Part shown: positions 9,758-21,247 of the stretch, in pieces
Position numbering within the stretch: position 1 is the first letter of the stretch
Layout of the letters: every line of letters begins with the position of its first letter
Assembly (NCBI RefSeq): GCF_000425185.1
Contig: NZ_AULH01000008.1
Coordinates: 232,721 to 296,720 of the forward strand
DNA from: Pleomorphomonas koreensis DSM 23070
GTDB lineage: Bacteria; Pseudomonadota; Alphaproteobacteria; Rhizobiales; Pleomorphomonadaceae
DNA: 64,000 nt
Direction of reading: 5' to 3'
The notes under the pieces: model-generated
The model's database searches: none
What the model was told of the DNA's origin: nothing
Seen by the model: only the letters and a program-made list of their open reading frames with translations
Position numbers and translations under genes: made by a program

Positions 9758-10254
9758 CGACCATCGCATCGACCGCCGGCAAGCCCCGCACGGCCCCCGC
9801 CCTCACGCCGCATCTCTGGTTCGACAAGGAGGCCGTCGAGGCGGCCGAATTCTACGTCTCGGTGTTCCCCGGTTCGCACATCGACGCGGTGGACCGCATC
9901 GAAGGCACGCCGTCCGGCGACTGCGACCTCGTGTCCTTCACGCTCGCCGGCCTGCCGTTCATGGCGATCAGCGCCGGCCCGGCGTTCAGGTTCAACGAAG
10001 CGATCAGCCTGATGATCCCCTGCGAGACGCAGGCCGAGATCGACTATTATTGGACCGTCCTTGCCGCTGACCCCGAAGACGGCGTATGCGGCTGGATCAA
10101 GGACCGCTACGGCCTGTCCTGGCAGGTGTCGCCGGCGGCGATCAACGACTGGATGGCCTCGGGCGATGCCGCCGCCAAGGCGCGCCTCACCGCCGCCATC
10201 CTGGCCTCGCGCAAGTTCGACATCGACGCCTTGAGAAAGGCCTTCGAGGGGTGA
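9754..10254 (+). CDS. VOC superfamily protein, PhnB/3-demethylubiquinone-methyltransferase-like
   Basis: A 166-residue protein of the PhnB-like branch of the vicinal-oxygen-chelate fold. It is recognised by TPHLWFDKEAVEAAEFYVSVF at the N-terminus and DRYGLSWQVSP in the second half. The family name refers to an old misassignment; real activities are mostly unknown. It overlaps the TetR gene by 4 bp and is probably coexpressed with it and regulated by it. No catalytic claim can be made. Confidence 0.85.
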   Translation: MTTIASTAGKPRTAPALTPHLWFDKEAVEAAEFYVSVFPGSHIDAVDRIEGTPSGDCDLVSFTLAGLPFMAISAGPAFRFNEAISLMIPCETQAEIDYYWTVLAADPEDGVCGWIKDRYGLSWQVSPAAINDWMASGDAAAKARLTAAILASRKFDIDALRKAFEG

Positions 10255-10290
10255 CGACGGCCGGTGACCGACCGCCGCCGGCCTTGTCCC

Positions 10291-10719
10291 TCATACCCCG
10301 AGGCGCGGCGCCTCGATGGCCGGGCAGCGGTCCATCACCGTCCGGACGCCCTTCGCCTCGGCCCGGTCGAAGCCGGCCTGGTTGATGACGCCGAGCTGCA
10401 GCCAGATGGTCTTCGGCGGCACCGGCAGCGCCAGCGCCTCGTCGATGGTGTCGCCGGCCGCCTCGGAATTGCGGAACACGTCGACCATGTCGATCTCGGC
10501 CGGCACGTCGGCGAGGCTGGCGTAGACCGTCCGCCCCTGCAACTCCTGGCCGGCGAGGCCGGGGTTGATCGGGTAGACCTCGTAGCCGCGTCCGATCAGG
10601 AAGCCCATGACGCCATAGACGGGGCGCGCCGGGTTCTGGCTGGCGCCGACCACGGCGATGGTCCGCGTCTCCTCGAGGATGCGGGTGATGTCGTCGTCGC
10701 TCTTGCCGTCGATGGCCAT
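10291..10719 (-). CDS. CoA-binding protein (YccU-like)
   Basis: A 142-residue single-domain Rossmann protein of the CoA-binding/YccU family. The nucleotide-binding segment is TIAVVGASQNPARPVYGVM (about residues 20-38), followed by GYEVYPINPG and DMVDVFRNSE. Family members bind CoA or acyl-CoA; the physiological role is unknown. It is convergent with the preceding VOC gene and lies 23 bp downstream of another VOC gene on the same strand, so the two may form a short operon. Confidence 0.85.
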   Translation of the reverse strand: MAIDGKSDDDITRILEETRTIAVVGASQNPARPVYGVMGFLIGRGYEVYPINPGLAGQELQGRTVYASLADVPAEIDMVDVFRNSEAAGDTIDEALALPVPPKTIWLQLGVINQAGFDRAEAKGVRTVMDRCPAIEAPRLGV

Positions 10720-10742
10720 CGGTGACTCTCCTTATCCTGAGT

Positions 10743-11177
10743 TCAGAGCGTCACTATGCCACGATCGTCGACCTGGACGAAGGGATTGTGGGCGACTTCC
10801 CAGAGATGGCCGTCGGGATCGGCGAAATAGCCTGAATAACCGCCCCAGAACACCTTCTGCGGCGTCTTCTTCAGCGTCGCGCCGGCGGCGAGCGCCGCCG
10901 CCATCGCCGCGTCGACCGCCTCTTCGGACGGATAGTTGTGAGCGAGGGTCACGCCGTCGAAACCGTGGCCGTCGTCGGCCACCTCCGCGTCCTCGGCGAG
11001 GGCCAAACGCGGAAAGATCGACAGCACCAGCCCGGCGAGCTGGAAGAACACGATGTTCTCGTTCGATCCGGGACCTGCTGTGAAGCCCAGCGCCTCGTAG
11101 AAGGCGCGCGAGTGGGCGAGATCGGCGACGCCGAGGGCGATGATCGACACGGTGGAGAAATGCGACTGTCCGGCCAT
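10743..11177 (-). CDS. VOC family (glyoxalase-like) protein
   Basis: A 144-residue protein with two beta-alpha-beta-beta-beta modules of the glyoxalase/bleomycin-resistance fold: IIALGVADLAHSRAFYEALGF at the start and GGYSGYFADPDGHLWEVAHN near the end. The His/Glu pattern of the metal site is partly present (GHLWEV). The ATG at 11177 is chosen because AAGGAGA sits seven bases upstream; a longer start at 11198 lacks such a site. Substrate unknown. It is probably cotranscribed with the CoA-binding gene downstream. Confidence 0.85.
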   Translation of the reverse strand: MAGQSHFSTVSIIALGVADLAHSRAFYEALGFTAGPGSNENIVFFQLAGLVLSIFPRLALAEDAEVADDGHGFDGVTLAHNYPSEEAVDAAMAAALAAGATLKKTPQKVFWGGYSGYFADPDGHLWEVAHNPFVQVDDRGIVTL

Positions 11178-11393
11178 GGGAATCTCCTTGTCTGGCATGG
11201 CGAGAGTAGAAGGACCCCGGTCCGTCCGCGTCAGCAGTCTTCGGACGCTCCAAGCCGTCATCCGGACCGGTAACCACCGGCAAATGCGGGGAAACCGGCC
11301 GTTTGCGCTTGACTTGGCACGGCCGACGTGGTGTCAGGCCGTCCAGCAAGCCACCGGCAATGATCGGACGGCCTTGGGAACGGGGTGGAAGTC

Positions 11394-12131
11394 ATGTTCG
11401 ACTTGACTGGAATGACGGCACTGGTCACCGGCGCCTCCGGCGGCATCGGCGGCGCGATCGCCACCGCGCTGCACGCACAGGGTGCCAGGGTAGCGCTGTC
11501 CGGCACCCGTCTGGCGCCGCTCGAAGCACTGGCCGGCAAGCTCGGCGACCGCGTCCACATCGTCGCCGCCAACCTTTCCGACCGCGCCGACGTCGACCGT
11601 CTGTTCACCGACGCCGAGGCCGCCCTCGGCCAGGTCGACATTCTCATCAACAACGCCGGCATCACCCGCGATGGCCTGTTCATGCGCATGAAGGATGAGG
11701 ACTGGGATCAGGTGATCGAGGTGAACCTCACCTCCGGCTTCCGTCTGGCCCGCGCCGCGATCAAGGGCATGATGAAGCGCCGCTTCGGCCGCGTCATCGG
11801 CATCACCTCCATCGTCGGCGTCACCGGCAATCCCGGCCAGGGCAACTATGCCGCCGCCAAGGCCGGCATGATCGGCATGACCAAGGCGCTGGCCGCCGAG
11901 GTGGCGAGCCGCGGCATCACCGCCAACTGCGTGGCGCCCGGCTTCATCGAAACGGCGATGACCGACGCGCTCAACGACAAGCAGAAGGAAGGTACGCTGG
12001 CCGCCGTGCCGATGGGCCGGCTCGGCACCGCCGACGAGATCGCCGCCGCCTGCGTCTACCTCGCCAGCCGCGAAGCCGCCTACGTCACCGGCCAGACGCT
12101 GCACGTCAACGGCGGCATGGCGATGATCTGA
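11394..12131 (+). CDS. fabG: 3-oxoacyl-[ACP] reductase FabG
   Basis: NADPH-dependent reduction of beta-ketoacyl-ACP in type II fatty acid elongation, in the cytosol. The 245-residue length is typical. It has the cofactor loop GASGGIGG (residues 13-20), NNAGIT, and the catalytic triad Ser139, Tyr152, Lys156 (GQGNYAAAKAG). The ATG at 11394 gives the normal N-terminus (MFDLTGMTALVTG); a GTG at 11385 is in frame. A strong hairpin follows the stop, so it is separated from acpP, which is 400 bp downstream. A fabD is not next to it in this window. Confidence 0.96.
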   Translation: MFDLTGMTALVTGASGGIGGAIATALHAQGARVALSGTRLAPLEALAGKLGDRVHIVAANLSDRADVDRLFTDAEAALGQVDILINNAGITRDGLFMRMKDEDWDQVIEVNLTSGFRLARAAIKGMMKRRFGRVIGITSIVGVTGNPGQGNYAAAKAGMIGMTKALAAEVASRGITANCVAPGFIETAMTDALNDKQKEGTLAAVPMGRLGTADEIAAACVYLASREAAYVTGQTLHVNGGMAMI

Positions 12132-12135
12132 CGGG

Positions 12136-12160
12136 AAGGCCGGGCAACCCCGGCCTTTGC
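12136..12160 (+). terminator. Terminator after fabG
   Basis: A 9-bp perfect stem AAGGCCGGG / CCCGGCCTT (12136-12144 and 12149-12157) with a 4-base loop, five bases after the fabG stop, followed by a short T run. Confidence 0.75.
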
Positions 12161-12531
12161 CGCGTTTTCAGGGTTTCGCGGATGGTAAACGAACCATTCG
12201 CGATCAACGGCGGTTTCGCGAGGGGCCGCTAGTCATCAGGGGCGAAGTGTGTTACCAAGCCCGCGATCTGATCGGGAACCGTTCGAGGACCCGCGCGAAG
12301 GTCGTGAGCACGAGCATAGGCTGGGATCGCCACGATTTCCGAGGGGCTTCGGGCTTGTTCTACCCCCGGGGGCGGGCGATCGGACCAACTGCGGGGGTGC
12401 CGTCAGGCACTGGGATGCTCGACACCTTCGGTAGCCGGCCTTCGTCGTCGCGGCATCGCTGATGCGAGGCAGGCGGCGGGCGGCCGGCGTCCCGTTCGGC
12501 AATGGATTTGGACTGACAAGGATCCGTGAAC
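12161..12531 (+). promoter_or_regulatory. Long leader region upstream of acpP
   Basis: About 370 bp without a convincing gene. It starts with a 10-bp hairpin containing one G-U pair (CGCGGATGGT / ACCATTCGCG, 12177-12202). The rest is GC-rich and includes CTACCCCCGGGGGCGGG near 12360. The acpP promoter must lie here, but I cannot place it with confidence. Confidence 0.4.
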
Positions 12532-12768
12532 ATGAGCGAAGTCGCTGAAAAGGTGAAGACCATCGTTATCGACCATCTCGGCGTGGATGCCGACAAGGTG
12601 GTTCTCGAAGCCTCCTTCATCGAAGACCTGGGTGCCGATTCCCTCGACACCGTCGAGCTGGTCATGGCCTTCGAGGAAGCCTTCGGCGTCGAGATCCCCG
12701 ACGATGCCGCCGAGACGATCCTGACGGTCGGCGACGCCGTCAAGTTCCTCGAGAAGGCGACGGGCTGA
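12532..12768 (+). CDS. acpP: Acyl carrier protein AcpP
   Basis: Small acidic carrier of the growing acyl chain in fatty acid synthesis. The 78-residue length is exactly that of the family. Ser37 in [10 protein letters not shown] is the 4'-phosphopantetheine attachment site. Start is the ATG at 12532; a GTG two codons earlier is in frame. It is flanked by a long leader and a strong terminator, fitting its need for independent high expression, and precedes fabF as in most Proteobacteria. Confidence 0.98.
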   Translation: MSEVAEKVKTIVIDHLGVDADKVVLEASFIEDLGADSLDTVELVMAFEEAFGVEIPDDAAETILTVGDAVKFLEKATG

Positions 12769-12788
12769 TTTCCGGACGCATCCGGCTG

Positions 12789-12823
12789 GGAAGCAGTTCC
12801 TCTCCGAGGAACTGCTTCCTTTG
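12789..12823 (+). terminator. Rho-independent terminator after acpP
   Basis: Perfect 14-bp stem GGAAGCAGTTCCTC (12789-12802) / GAGGAACTGCTTCC (12806-12819) with a 3-base TCC loop and a short T-rich tail, 20 bp after the acpP stop. Confidence 0.85.
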
Positions 12824-13059
12824 CTTGGGCGTTACCTGTCTGCCGGCTTGGCGGCCGGCGGCGCCGGTCGGTCCCGGCTGAACGGCCTCTTCACTCCGCC
12901 CGCCGAAGCAACAGTCGGTCAGGCCGACTCGGATTCTTGCTCCGGTCTTCGTTTTCCTGCATCCGCTTTTCGAACGGATGCTCCAGCGTCCCGCTCGCGC
13001 GTGTCCTCCCCATGGCGACGGACCCGGCGGAGACGACCAACAGGGAGGCTCTCGTCCAA

Positions 13060-14322
<1,263 letters not shown>

Positions 14323-14349
14323 GGCCGGTCGGAGACTGGGACAGAAAAG

Positions 14350-14387
14350 ACGGCCCGCCGGATTGCAAAGTCCGGCGGGCCGTTTGA
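14350..14387 (+). terminator. Rho-independent terminator after fabF
   Basis: Perfect 13-bp stem ACGGCCCGCCGGA (14350-14362) / TCCGGCGGGCCGT (14371-14383) with an 8-base loop, followed by TTGATT; 27 bp after the fabF stop. Confidence 0.85.
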
Positions 14388-14527
14388 TTCGGCGGCGAAA
14401 GCTGTGGCAATCACAAAGCGGCGCTTGCCAAGCCCGGAACGGCCGTGTTGCTTGGAAGCCCCGCCGTTCCGCGCTGCTGCCACAATTCTAGGCGGAAGTG
14501 ACGAAGCGACGCTCCAGGAAGAGGCCG

Positions 14528-15832
14528 ATGGACGACAGGCAGGACGCAAACGACACCAGCGACGAGGTCAGGACGCGGCTCAATCCCAAGAGCCCGCGCG
14601 AAGCGCTGGCGCCCGAGCAGGCGCCGCCGTTGCCGCGCTCGCGCTCGGCCCGCAACCCGATCGTCGTGGTGATGAACGGCCTGGTGACGCTGTTGGTGCT
14701 CGGTGTCATCGCCGCCGGCGTGCTGCTCTACTGGGGCAAGGGCGAGTTCGAGAAACCCGGCCCGCTGACCGCCGAGAAGGTGGTGGTCATTCCGGCCGAT
14801 TCCGGCCTCGCCCGCATCGCCGACATCCTGGAGACCGAGGGGGTGATCGAGAGCCCCTACGACCTCTTCGGCCACTACGTCTTCATCGGCGGCGTGCGCG
14901 CTTACCAGCAGCAGGGCCGCCTCAAGGCCGGCGAATACGCCTTCCCGGCCGGCATCAGCATGCGCGGCGTCATGAACATGCTGGTGTCGGGCAAGGCGAT
15001 CCTGCACCAGATCACCTTCCCCGAGGGTCTCACCTCGCGGCAGATCGTCGACCGGCTGAACGCCAACGAGTTCCTGACCGGCGCCGTGGCCGGCGTGCCG
15101 GACGAGGGCACGCTGCTGCCCGAAACCTACAGCTTCACGCGCGGCGCTGCCCGCAGCCAGATTCTCGATCAGATGAAGTCCGCCCATGCCCGGGCGCTCG
15201 AAGAAATCTGGGCCGGTCGCGACAAGGACCTGCCCTTCGACGGGCCGCACCAGTTGGTGACGCTGGCCTCGATCGTCGAGAAGGAGACCGGCAAGGCCGA
15301 CGAGCGGCCGCACGTCGCCTCGGTGTTCCTCAACCGGCTTGAGCGCAACATGCGCCTGCAATCCGACCCGACCATCATCTACGGCCTGGTCGGCGGCGCC
15401 GGCACGCTCGGCCGGCCGATCACCCGCGCCGACATCGACAAGCCGACGCCCTACAACACCTATCACGTCAACGGCCTGCCGCCGGGGCCGATCGCCAATC
15501 CCGGCCGTGCCGCGCTGGAGGCGGTGGCCAATCCGTCCAACACCAAGGACCTCTATTTCGTTGCCGACGGCAGCGGCGGCCACATCTTCGCGGCGAGCCT
15601 CGCCGAGCACAACCGCAACGTCGCCAAGTGGCGCAAGGTCGAGCGGGCCAAGGCCGCCGCCGGCAAGGCGGACGTCGACACCAAGGATCCGGACGCCGTC
15701 GACCTGCCGCCCGATGCCGACGACGACGACGCCGCCGCTCCGGCGCCGAAGGCCGATCCCAACGACCTCCTCGACGGCGCCAAGCCGCGCGATCCGGCGC
15801 TGCCGGTGCTGCCGCAGCCCAAGCCGGAGTGA
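14528..15832 (+). CDS. mltG: Endolytic murein transglycosylase MltG
   Basis: Inner-membrane lytic transglycosylase that cuts nascent glycan strands and sets their length. The 434-residue protein has a charged cytoplasmic N-terminus, one membrane span at about residues 43-65 (NPIVVVMNGLVTLLVLGVI), then the YceG fold. The catalytic glutamate is Glu251 in ASIVEKETGK, followed by HVASVFLNRL and SDPTIIYGL. The C-terminal 70 residues are an acidic Asp/Ala/Pro-rich tail without domain homology. The ATG at 14528 has AGGAAGAGG upstream. mltG after fabF is a common order in Rhizobiales. Confidence 0.95.
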   Translation: MDDRQDANDTSDEVRTRLNPKSPREALAPEQAPPLPRSRSARNPIVVVMNGLVTLLVLGVIAAGVLLYWGKGEFEKPGPLTAEKVVVIPADSGLARIADILETEGVIESPYDLFGHYVFIGGVRAYQQQGRLKAGEYAFPAGISMRGVMNMLVSGKAILHQITFPEGLTSRQIVDRLNANEFLTGAVAGVPDEGTLLPETYSFTRGAARSQILDQMKSAHARALEEIWAGRDKDLPFDGPHQLVTLASIVEKETGKADERPHVASVFLNRLERNMRLQSDPTIIYGLVGGAGTLGRPITRADIDKPTPYNTYHVNGLPPGPIANPGRAALEAVANPSNTKDLYFVADGSGGHIFAASLAEHNRNVAKWRKVERAKAAAGKADVDTKDPDAVDLPPDADDDDAAAPAPKADPNDLLDGAKPRDPALPVLPQPKPE

Positions 15833-15835
15833 CAT

Positions 15836-16462
15836 TCAGCCGTAGAGGTCGCTCCGCACGGCCTGATCGTAGTGCGCGTCGATCGCCTCGGCGACGGCGG
15901 CGTCCTGCTTGGTCATGGTCGCCAGTATCTGCCCCGGCGTCGGCACGCTGTTGCGGTCGATGCGCGATGCCGGGTCCCACAGTCGTGCCCGGTTGACCGC
16001 CTTGCCGCAATGGAACAGCACCTCGTCCACCGTCACGACGATGGCGGTCTTCGGCTGCTTGGTCCCCTCCGCCAGGCTGGCGCAAAGCGCCGGATCCTCG
16101 GTGACCCGGCCGTGCCCGTTGATCCGCATGAACACGTCGAGGCCCGGAAACAGGAACAGCATGCCGAGCCGGTCGTCCTCGGTGAGGTTGCGCAGCGATT
16201 CGATGCGATTGTTTCCCGGCCAGTCGGCGAACGCCACCGTTTTGCTGTCCAGCACGTTGACAAAGCCCGGCGGGCCGCCGCGCGGCGAGGCGTCGAGCCC
16301 GCTGCTGTCGCCGGTGGCGAGGCAGAAGAAGGTCGCCTTTTCCAGATAGGCGACGTGAAATGACAGCAGCTCCGGCATCACCGCCTTCTGGATATGCTCC
16401 GAGGGCGGCGCGTAGAGGCGGTCGAGATCGGCTTCGGCGAGAGAGGGGCTTTGCATGGTCAT
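15836..16462 (-). CDS. Pyridoxamine 5'-phosphate oxidase-family FMN-binding protein
   Basis: A 208-residue split-barrel flavoprotein-like protein. The core reads ATFFCLATGDSSGLDASPRG then FVNVLDSKTVAFADWPGNNR, followed by LGMLFLFPG and RINGHGRVTEDP. This matches the MSMEG_1061-type branch of the pyridoxamine-phosphate-oxidase-like group, which binds FMN or F420 and is mostly uncharacterised; PdxH activity should not be assumed. Start at 16462 has AGGAG six bases upstream. It is convergent with mltG with only 3 bp between stops and divergent from the AraC gene (82 bp). Confidence 0.85.
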   Translation of the reverse strand: MTMQSPSLAEADLDRLYAPPSEHIQKAVMPELLSFHVAYLEKATFFCLATGDSSGLDASPRGGPPGFVNVLDSKTVAFADWPGNNRIESLRNLTEDDRLGMLFLFPGLDVFMRINGHGRVTEDPALCASLAEGTKQPKTAIVVTVDEVLFHCGKAVNRARLWDPASRIDRNSVPTPGQILATMTKQDAAVAEAIDAHYDQAVRSDLYG

Positions 16463-16544
16463 CGGCTTCTCCTGTCGAAAGACGATAGCCGGCCGCAGGC
16501 GGCCGCGCTAAGCTATCGACGCCAAACAATTGCGAGTAGCCGCC

Positions 16545-17318
16545 ATGGTCGAGGAGAAATTCGCGTTGGCGGCCAGCAACCCCCGCGACCCCGTCATCAT
16601 CGCGCTCTACGAGGCGCAGGCCGAGCATCGCGAACTGGGAACGCACAGCCACGCGCGCGGCCAGCTCTCCGGCCTGCGCCGGGGGCTGCTGACCATGGGC
16701 ACGGAGGCCGGCGCCTGGATCGTGCCGGCCGACCATGCGGTCTGGCTGCCGCCCCATCATCGCCATTACGGCTGGACGCACGGCGCCATCGAAGCATGGA
16801 GCTGCTACGTGGCCGAACCGGCCTGCGTCAGCCTGCCGACCTCGCCGTGTACGATCAGAACGTCGGGCTTGCTGCGCGAGGCGGTGATGCGCGCCTCGGA
16901 CTGGCAGGGCGACAGCCTCGACGAAGAGCAGTGGCACGTCGCCATGGTGATCCTCAATGAACTGCGCACCGCTCCCGTCAAGCCTTTCGGGCTGCCGATG
17001 CCGCGCGACCCGCGCCTGGCGCTGATCGCCCGCGCCCTGCTCGACGATCCCGGCGACCGGCGCGGCATCGGCGAATGGGCTGATTGGGCCGGCATTTCGG
17101 AGCGTACGGCGAGCCGCCGCTTCGTCCTGGAAACGGGCTTCACCTACACGGCCTGGCGCCAGCGGGCGAGATTGATGCGGGCATTGGAAATGCTGGCCGA
17201 AGGGCAAGCGGTGACCAACGTCGCCCTCGATCTCGGCTACGACAGCGTCAGCGCCTTCATCGCGCTCTTCAAACGGACGTTGGGCGTCACGCCGACGGCC
17301 TATTTCCAGCGCGGTTGA
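16545..17318 (+). CDS. AraC family transcriptional regulator
   Basis: A 257-residue activator-type protein with an N-terminal cupin-like sensor (THSHARGQLSGLRRGLL, then WLPPHHRHYGWTHG, giving histidines on the cupin fold) and a C-terminal double helix-turn-helix (EWADWAGISERTASRRFVLE, then VTNVALDLGYDSVSAFIALF). The ATG at 16545 is used; an in-frame TTG at 16530 is weaker. It is divergent from the FMN-binding protein gene, which is the most likely target. Ligand unknown. Confidence 0.9.
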   Translation: MVEEKFALAASNPRDPVIIALYEAQAEHRELGTHSHARGQLSGLRRGLLTMGTEAGAWIVPADHAVWLPPHHRHYGWTHGAIEAWSCYVAEPACVSLPTSPCTIRTSGLLREAVMRASDWQGDSLDEEQWHVAMVILNELRTAPVKPFGLPMPRDPRLALIARALLDDPGDRRGIGEWADWAGISERTASRRFVLETGFTYTAWRQRARLMRALEMLAEGQAVTNVALDLGYDSVSAFIALFKRTLGVTPTAYFQRG

Positions 17319-17332
17319 TTCTCAGGGACCGG

Positions 17333-18523
17333 CTATCGCGCCCCCAGCCCGAGGCGCATCAGGAAGCGCCGGAAGGGGCCGACGTCGCGGGCGAGCCACA
17401 GGCCGGCGGCGCGGGCGGCCTGCACCGGCAGGAAGCCGGTCAGCAGCGATCGGTTGAGAAGGTCGACGCCGGTCACGTGGCCGATGATGTCGAAGCGCCG
17501 CGCCTGGGCGTAGCGCTTGGCAGCCACCACGCCGTCGAAGGCCCGCCCATCCTCGGCCGAGGACGCAACGATCTCCCTGAGCACCTCGACGTCGCGCAGC
17601 GTCAGATTGAACCCCTGGGCGCCGATCGGCGGAATGCCGTGCGCCGCCTCGCCGACCAGCGCCACGCGGCCGGCGGCCAGCCGCTGCGCCTGGAAGCCGG
17701 AGATCGGCCAGCGCTGGCGGGGGCTGTCGATGGTCATCTTGCCGAGCACCGAGCCGGCGCGGCGCTCGATCTCGGCGGAGAGCGCCGCGTCGTCGAGCCC
17801 GTTCATGTGCTCGATCACCTCCCGCCGGTCCATCCAGACCAGCGACGACCGCCGCTCGCCGTGCGGCACCAGTGTGAACGGCCCGGCCTTGGTATGGAAC
17901 TCGACGGAGGCATCGCGGTGCGGTTCGCCGTGCGTGAGGCTGAGCACCAGGGCTTCCTGCGGATAGCTCCAGGATTTCACGTCGATGCCGGCCGCCTGCC
18001 GCACGCCGGACTTGCGGCCGTCGGCGGCGATCACCAGCGCTGCCGACAGCGTTTCGCCGGAGGACAGACGAAGAATGTCGCCGGTTCCACGGTGGTCGAG
18101 CGTCTGGAACAGCGCCTCGAAACGGACGATGCGATTGTCGCGCTGGGCGATGCCCTTCGACAGCGCCGCCACCAGCGCACCGTTGGCGACATTGTAGCCG
18201 AACAGCTCGCGGCCGATCTCGCGGGCGTCGAAGGCGACATCGGGTGCCCGGAACAGCCGGCCGGTGGCATCGACAAGGCGCATGCGCCTGAGCGGCGCGG
18301 CGACGGCGGCCAGCCCGTCCCAGATGCCGTGCCGGGCGAGGAAATCGACCGACCCGCCGAGCAGCGCCGTCGTCCGCCAATCATCGACGCCGGGCGCCGG
18401 CGCCACCAGCGCCACGCGCAGGCCGGCGTCGCCGAGCGCAATGGCGGCGGCAAGGCCGGCCGGCCCTCCCCCCACCACGGCCGCGTCGAAATGCGGCGGC
18501 TCGTCGCTCTGGGCTTCGCTCAT
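17333..18523 (-). CDS. UbiH/UbiF-family FAD-dependent monooxygenase
   Basis: A 396-residue flavoprotein of the ubiquinone-hydroxylase group, which hydroxylates the aromatic ring of ubiquinone precursors. FAD-binding motifs are present in order: AAVVGGGPAGLAAAIAL (about residues 14-30), VIAADGRKSGVR, and the second FAD motif RVALVGEAAHGIPPIGAQGF near residue 290. In alphaproteobacteria such enzymes (UbiH/UbiF/UbiL/UbiM) have differing positional specificity that cannot be read from sequence by eye. It is convergent with the AraC gene and 23 bp downstream of a LysR gene on the same strand. Confidence 0.88.
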   Translation of the reverse strand: MSEAQSDEPPHFDAAVVGGGPAGLAAAIALGDAGLRVALVAPAPGVDDWRTTALLGGSVDFLARHGIWDGLAAVAAPLRRMRLVDATGRLFRAPDVAFDAREIGRELFGYNVANGALVAALSKGIAQRDNRIVRFEALFQTLDHRGTGDILRLSSGETLSAALVIAADGRKSGVRQAAGIDVKSWSYPQEALVLSLTHGEPHRDASVEFHTKAGPFTLVPHGERRSSLVWMDRREVIEHMNGLDDAALSAEIERRAGSVLGKMTIDSPRQRWPISGFQAQRLAAGRVALVGEAAHGIPPIGAQGFNLTLRDVEVLREIVASSAEDGRAFDGVVAAKRYAQARRFDIIGHVTGVDLLNRSLLTGFLPVQAARAAGLWLARDVGPFRRFLMRLGLGAR

Positions 18524-18546
18524 GGGCTTCTCCGAAAACAGGAGTC

Positions 18547-19449
18547 CTATGTGGACACGCTCTCGGCGTTTGGCAAGGACGATTGCCGGTCAGCCCGCCC
18601 CTCGAACAGCGCCGCGTGGCGGCGGAACAGGGCCCGCATGCGGTCGACCACCGTCCGGATCTCCGGCCGGTGGCGGTCCTCGTTGTTCATGACCAGCCAA
18701 CTGCGGTGGCGGAGTTCGGCGATCTCCTCGCCCACCCGGCGAAGCTCCGGATCGTCGTCGCCGACGAAGCAGGGCAGCGCGCCGACGCCGGCGCCCGACA
18801 GGATGGAATGCCTCAGCCCCTCGGCCCGGCTGACGGTGGCGATCAGGTTGTTCGGCCAGCGCTCGTGCGGATAGCGGAGGTAGCGCGAGATGGCCGCCTC
18901 CTCCGTCACGGCGATCCAGCGATCGACCTGACCGGGCGGCATGTCGCGGGCCGCATAGACGGCGTAGGCCACCTCCGGCAGGCGCACGGCGGCGAGGTTG
19001 CTCTCTTCCGGCTCGAAGGCGCGAATGCCGATATCGGCGCTGCGATGGGCAAGGCTGGCCCGCTCCTCGGAAATGCCGAGATCGATGCCGTGCCGGTCTC
19101 CCGGCCGCACCAGTTCGCCGAGATGGCGGGCGAGAAAGCGGGCGCACCACGAGCCGGCGCAGATGCGAACCCGCACCGCGCCGCAGAGACCGGCGTTCCA
19201 GACTTCCATCTCGCGGCCGGCCGCCTCCATGCCGGCAAGATGGTCGAGCAGCGCCTGCCCGCCGCCGGTCAGCGAGTAGCCCGACTGGCTGCGCACGAAC
19301 AGCGCGCACTCCATCTGCCGTTCGAGATCCAGCATCCGCCGGCCGACGGTGGCGCTTGAGAGGCCGATGCGGTCGGCCGCCGCGCTGAGGCTGCCGGCCC
19401 GGGCGACCGCCAGGAAGATTTGGTAGGAATCCCAGGGGATGTTTTTCAT
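18547..19449 (-). CDS. LysR family transcriptional regulator
   Basis: A 300-residue regulator. The N-terminal winged helix-turn-helix reads YQIFLAVARAGSLSAAADRIGL, with the second residue of the recognition segment SSATVGRRMLDLE. A periplasmic-binding-protein-like effector domain follows. Such genes with SATVGRR belong to the branch that often regulates a neighbouring dehydrogenase. It lies directly upstream of the UbiH-family gene on the same strand (23 bp). Effector unknown. Confidence 0.88.
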   Translation of the reverse strand: MKNIPWDSYQIFLAVARAGSLSAAADRIGLSSATVGRRMLDLERQMECALFVRSQSGYSLTGGGQALLDHLAGMEAAGREMEVWNAGLCGAVRVRICAGSWCARFLARHLGELVRPGDRHGIDLGISEERASLAHRSADIGIRAFEPEESNLAAVRLPEVAYAVYAARDMPPGQVDRWIAVTEEAAISRYLRYPHERWPNNLIATVSRAEGLRHSILSGAGVGALPCFVGDDDPELRRVGEEIAELRHRSWLVMNNEDRHRPEIRTVVDRMRALFRRHAALFEGRADRQSSLPNAESVST

Positions 19450-19532
19450 TTCTGCACGCCAAGTTGCAATCCTGGAGGATTGAACCGATTCATTTGTCGC
19501 TGTATCCAGATGACGAACCAGGGAGAAACGCC

Positions 19533-19697
19533 ATGACCCCCGATCAATACGTCCATCTGTTCATGCAGCCCAAGCCGAAGAGAAGGTCATTTCCAGACCA
19601 GAGTCAATATGACTACGAGCTGGAGCTGATAAATCCCGTCGAACGGACCAGCATCGTCAGGCGGACGATGCGGTATATCCTCGGCCTCATGCATTGA
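19533..19697 (+). CDS. Small hypothetical protein (54 aa)
   Basis: A short gene with a good ribosome site (GGGAGA, eight bases before ATG). The peptide begins MTPDQYVHLFMQPKPKRRS and contains DYELELINPVERTSIVRRT. It has no signal peptide or membrane span and I do not recognise a family. It is divergent from the LysR gene (83 bp) and followed by a strong terminator, which supports it being a real transcript unit. Confidence 0.6.
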   Translation: MTPDQYVHLFMQPKPKRRSFPDQSQYDYELELINPVERTSIVRRTMRYILGLMH

Positions 19698-19742
19698 TGA
19701 CCGGCAATGAATTGTCGGCCGTCATGCGACAGCCAAAAGAAC

Positions 19743-19775
19743 AGGCGCCGACCTCGGCCGGCGCCTCTTTTTTTT
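19743..19775 (+). terminator. Bidirectional terminator between the 54-aa gene and ntrC
   Basis: Stem AGGCGCCG (19743-19750) / CGGCGCCT (19759-19766) followed by a run of eight T on the plus strand. On the minus strand the hairpin is followed by TGTTCTTTTGG, so it also serves ntrC, which ends at 19791. Confidence 0.88.
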
Positions 19776-19790
19776 CATACATGCGCCGGC

Positions 19791-21233
<1,443 letters not shown>

Positions 21234-21247
21234 CGGAGAGGACCCTT

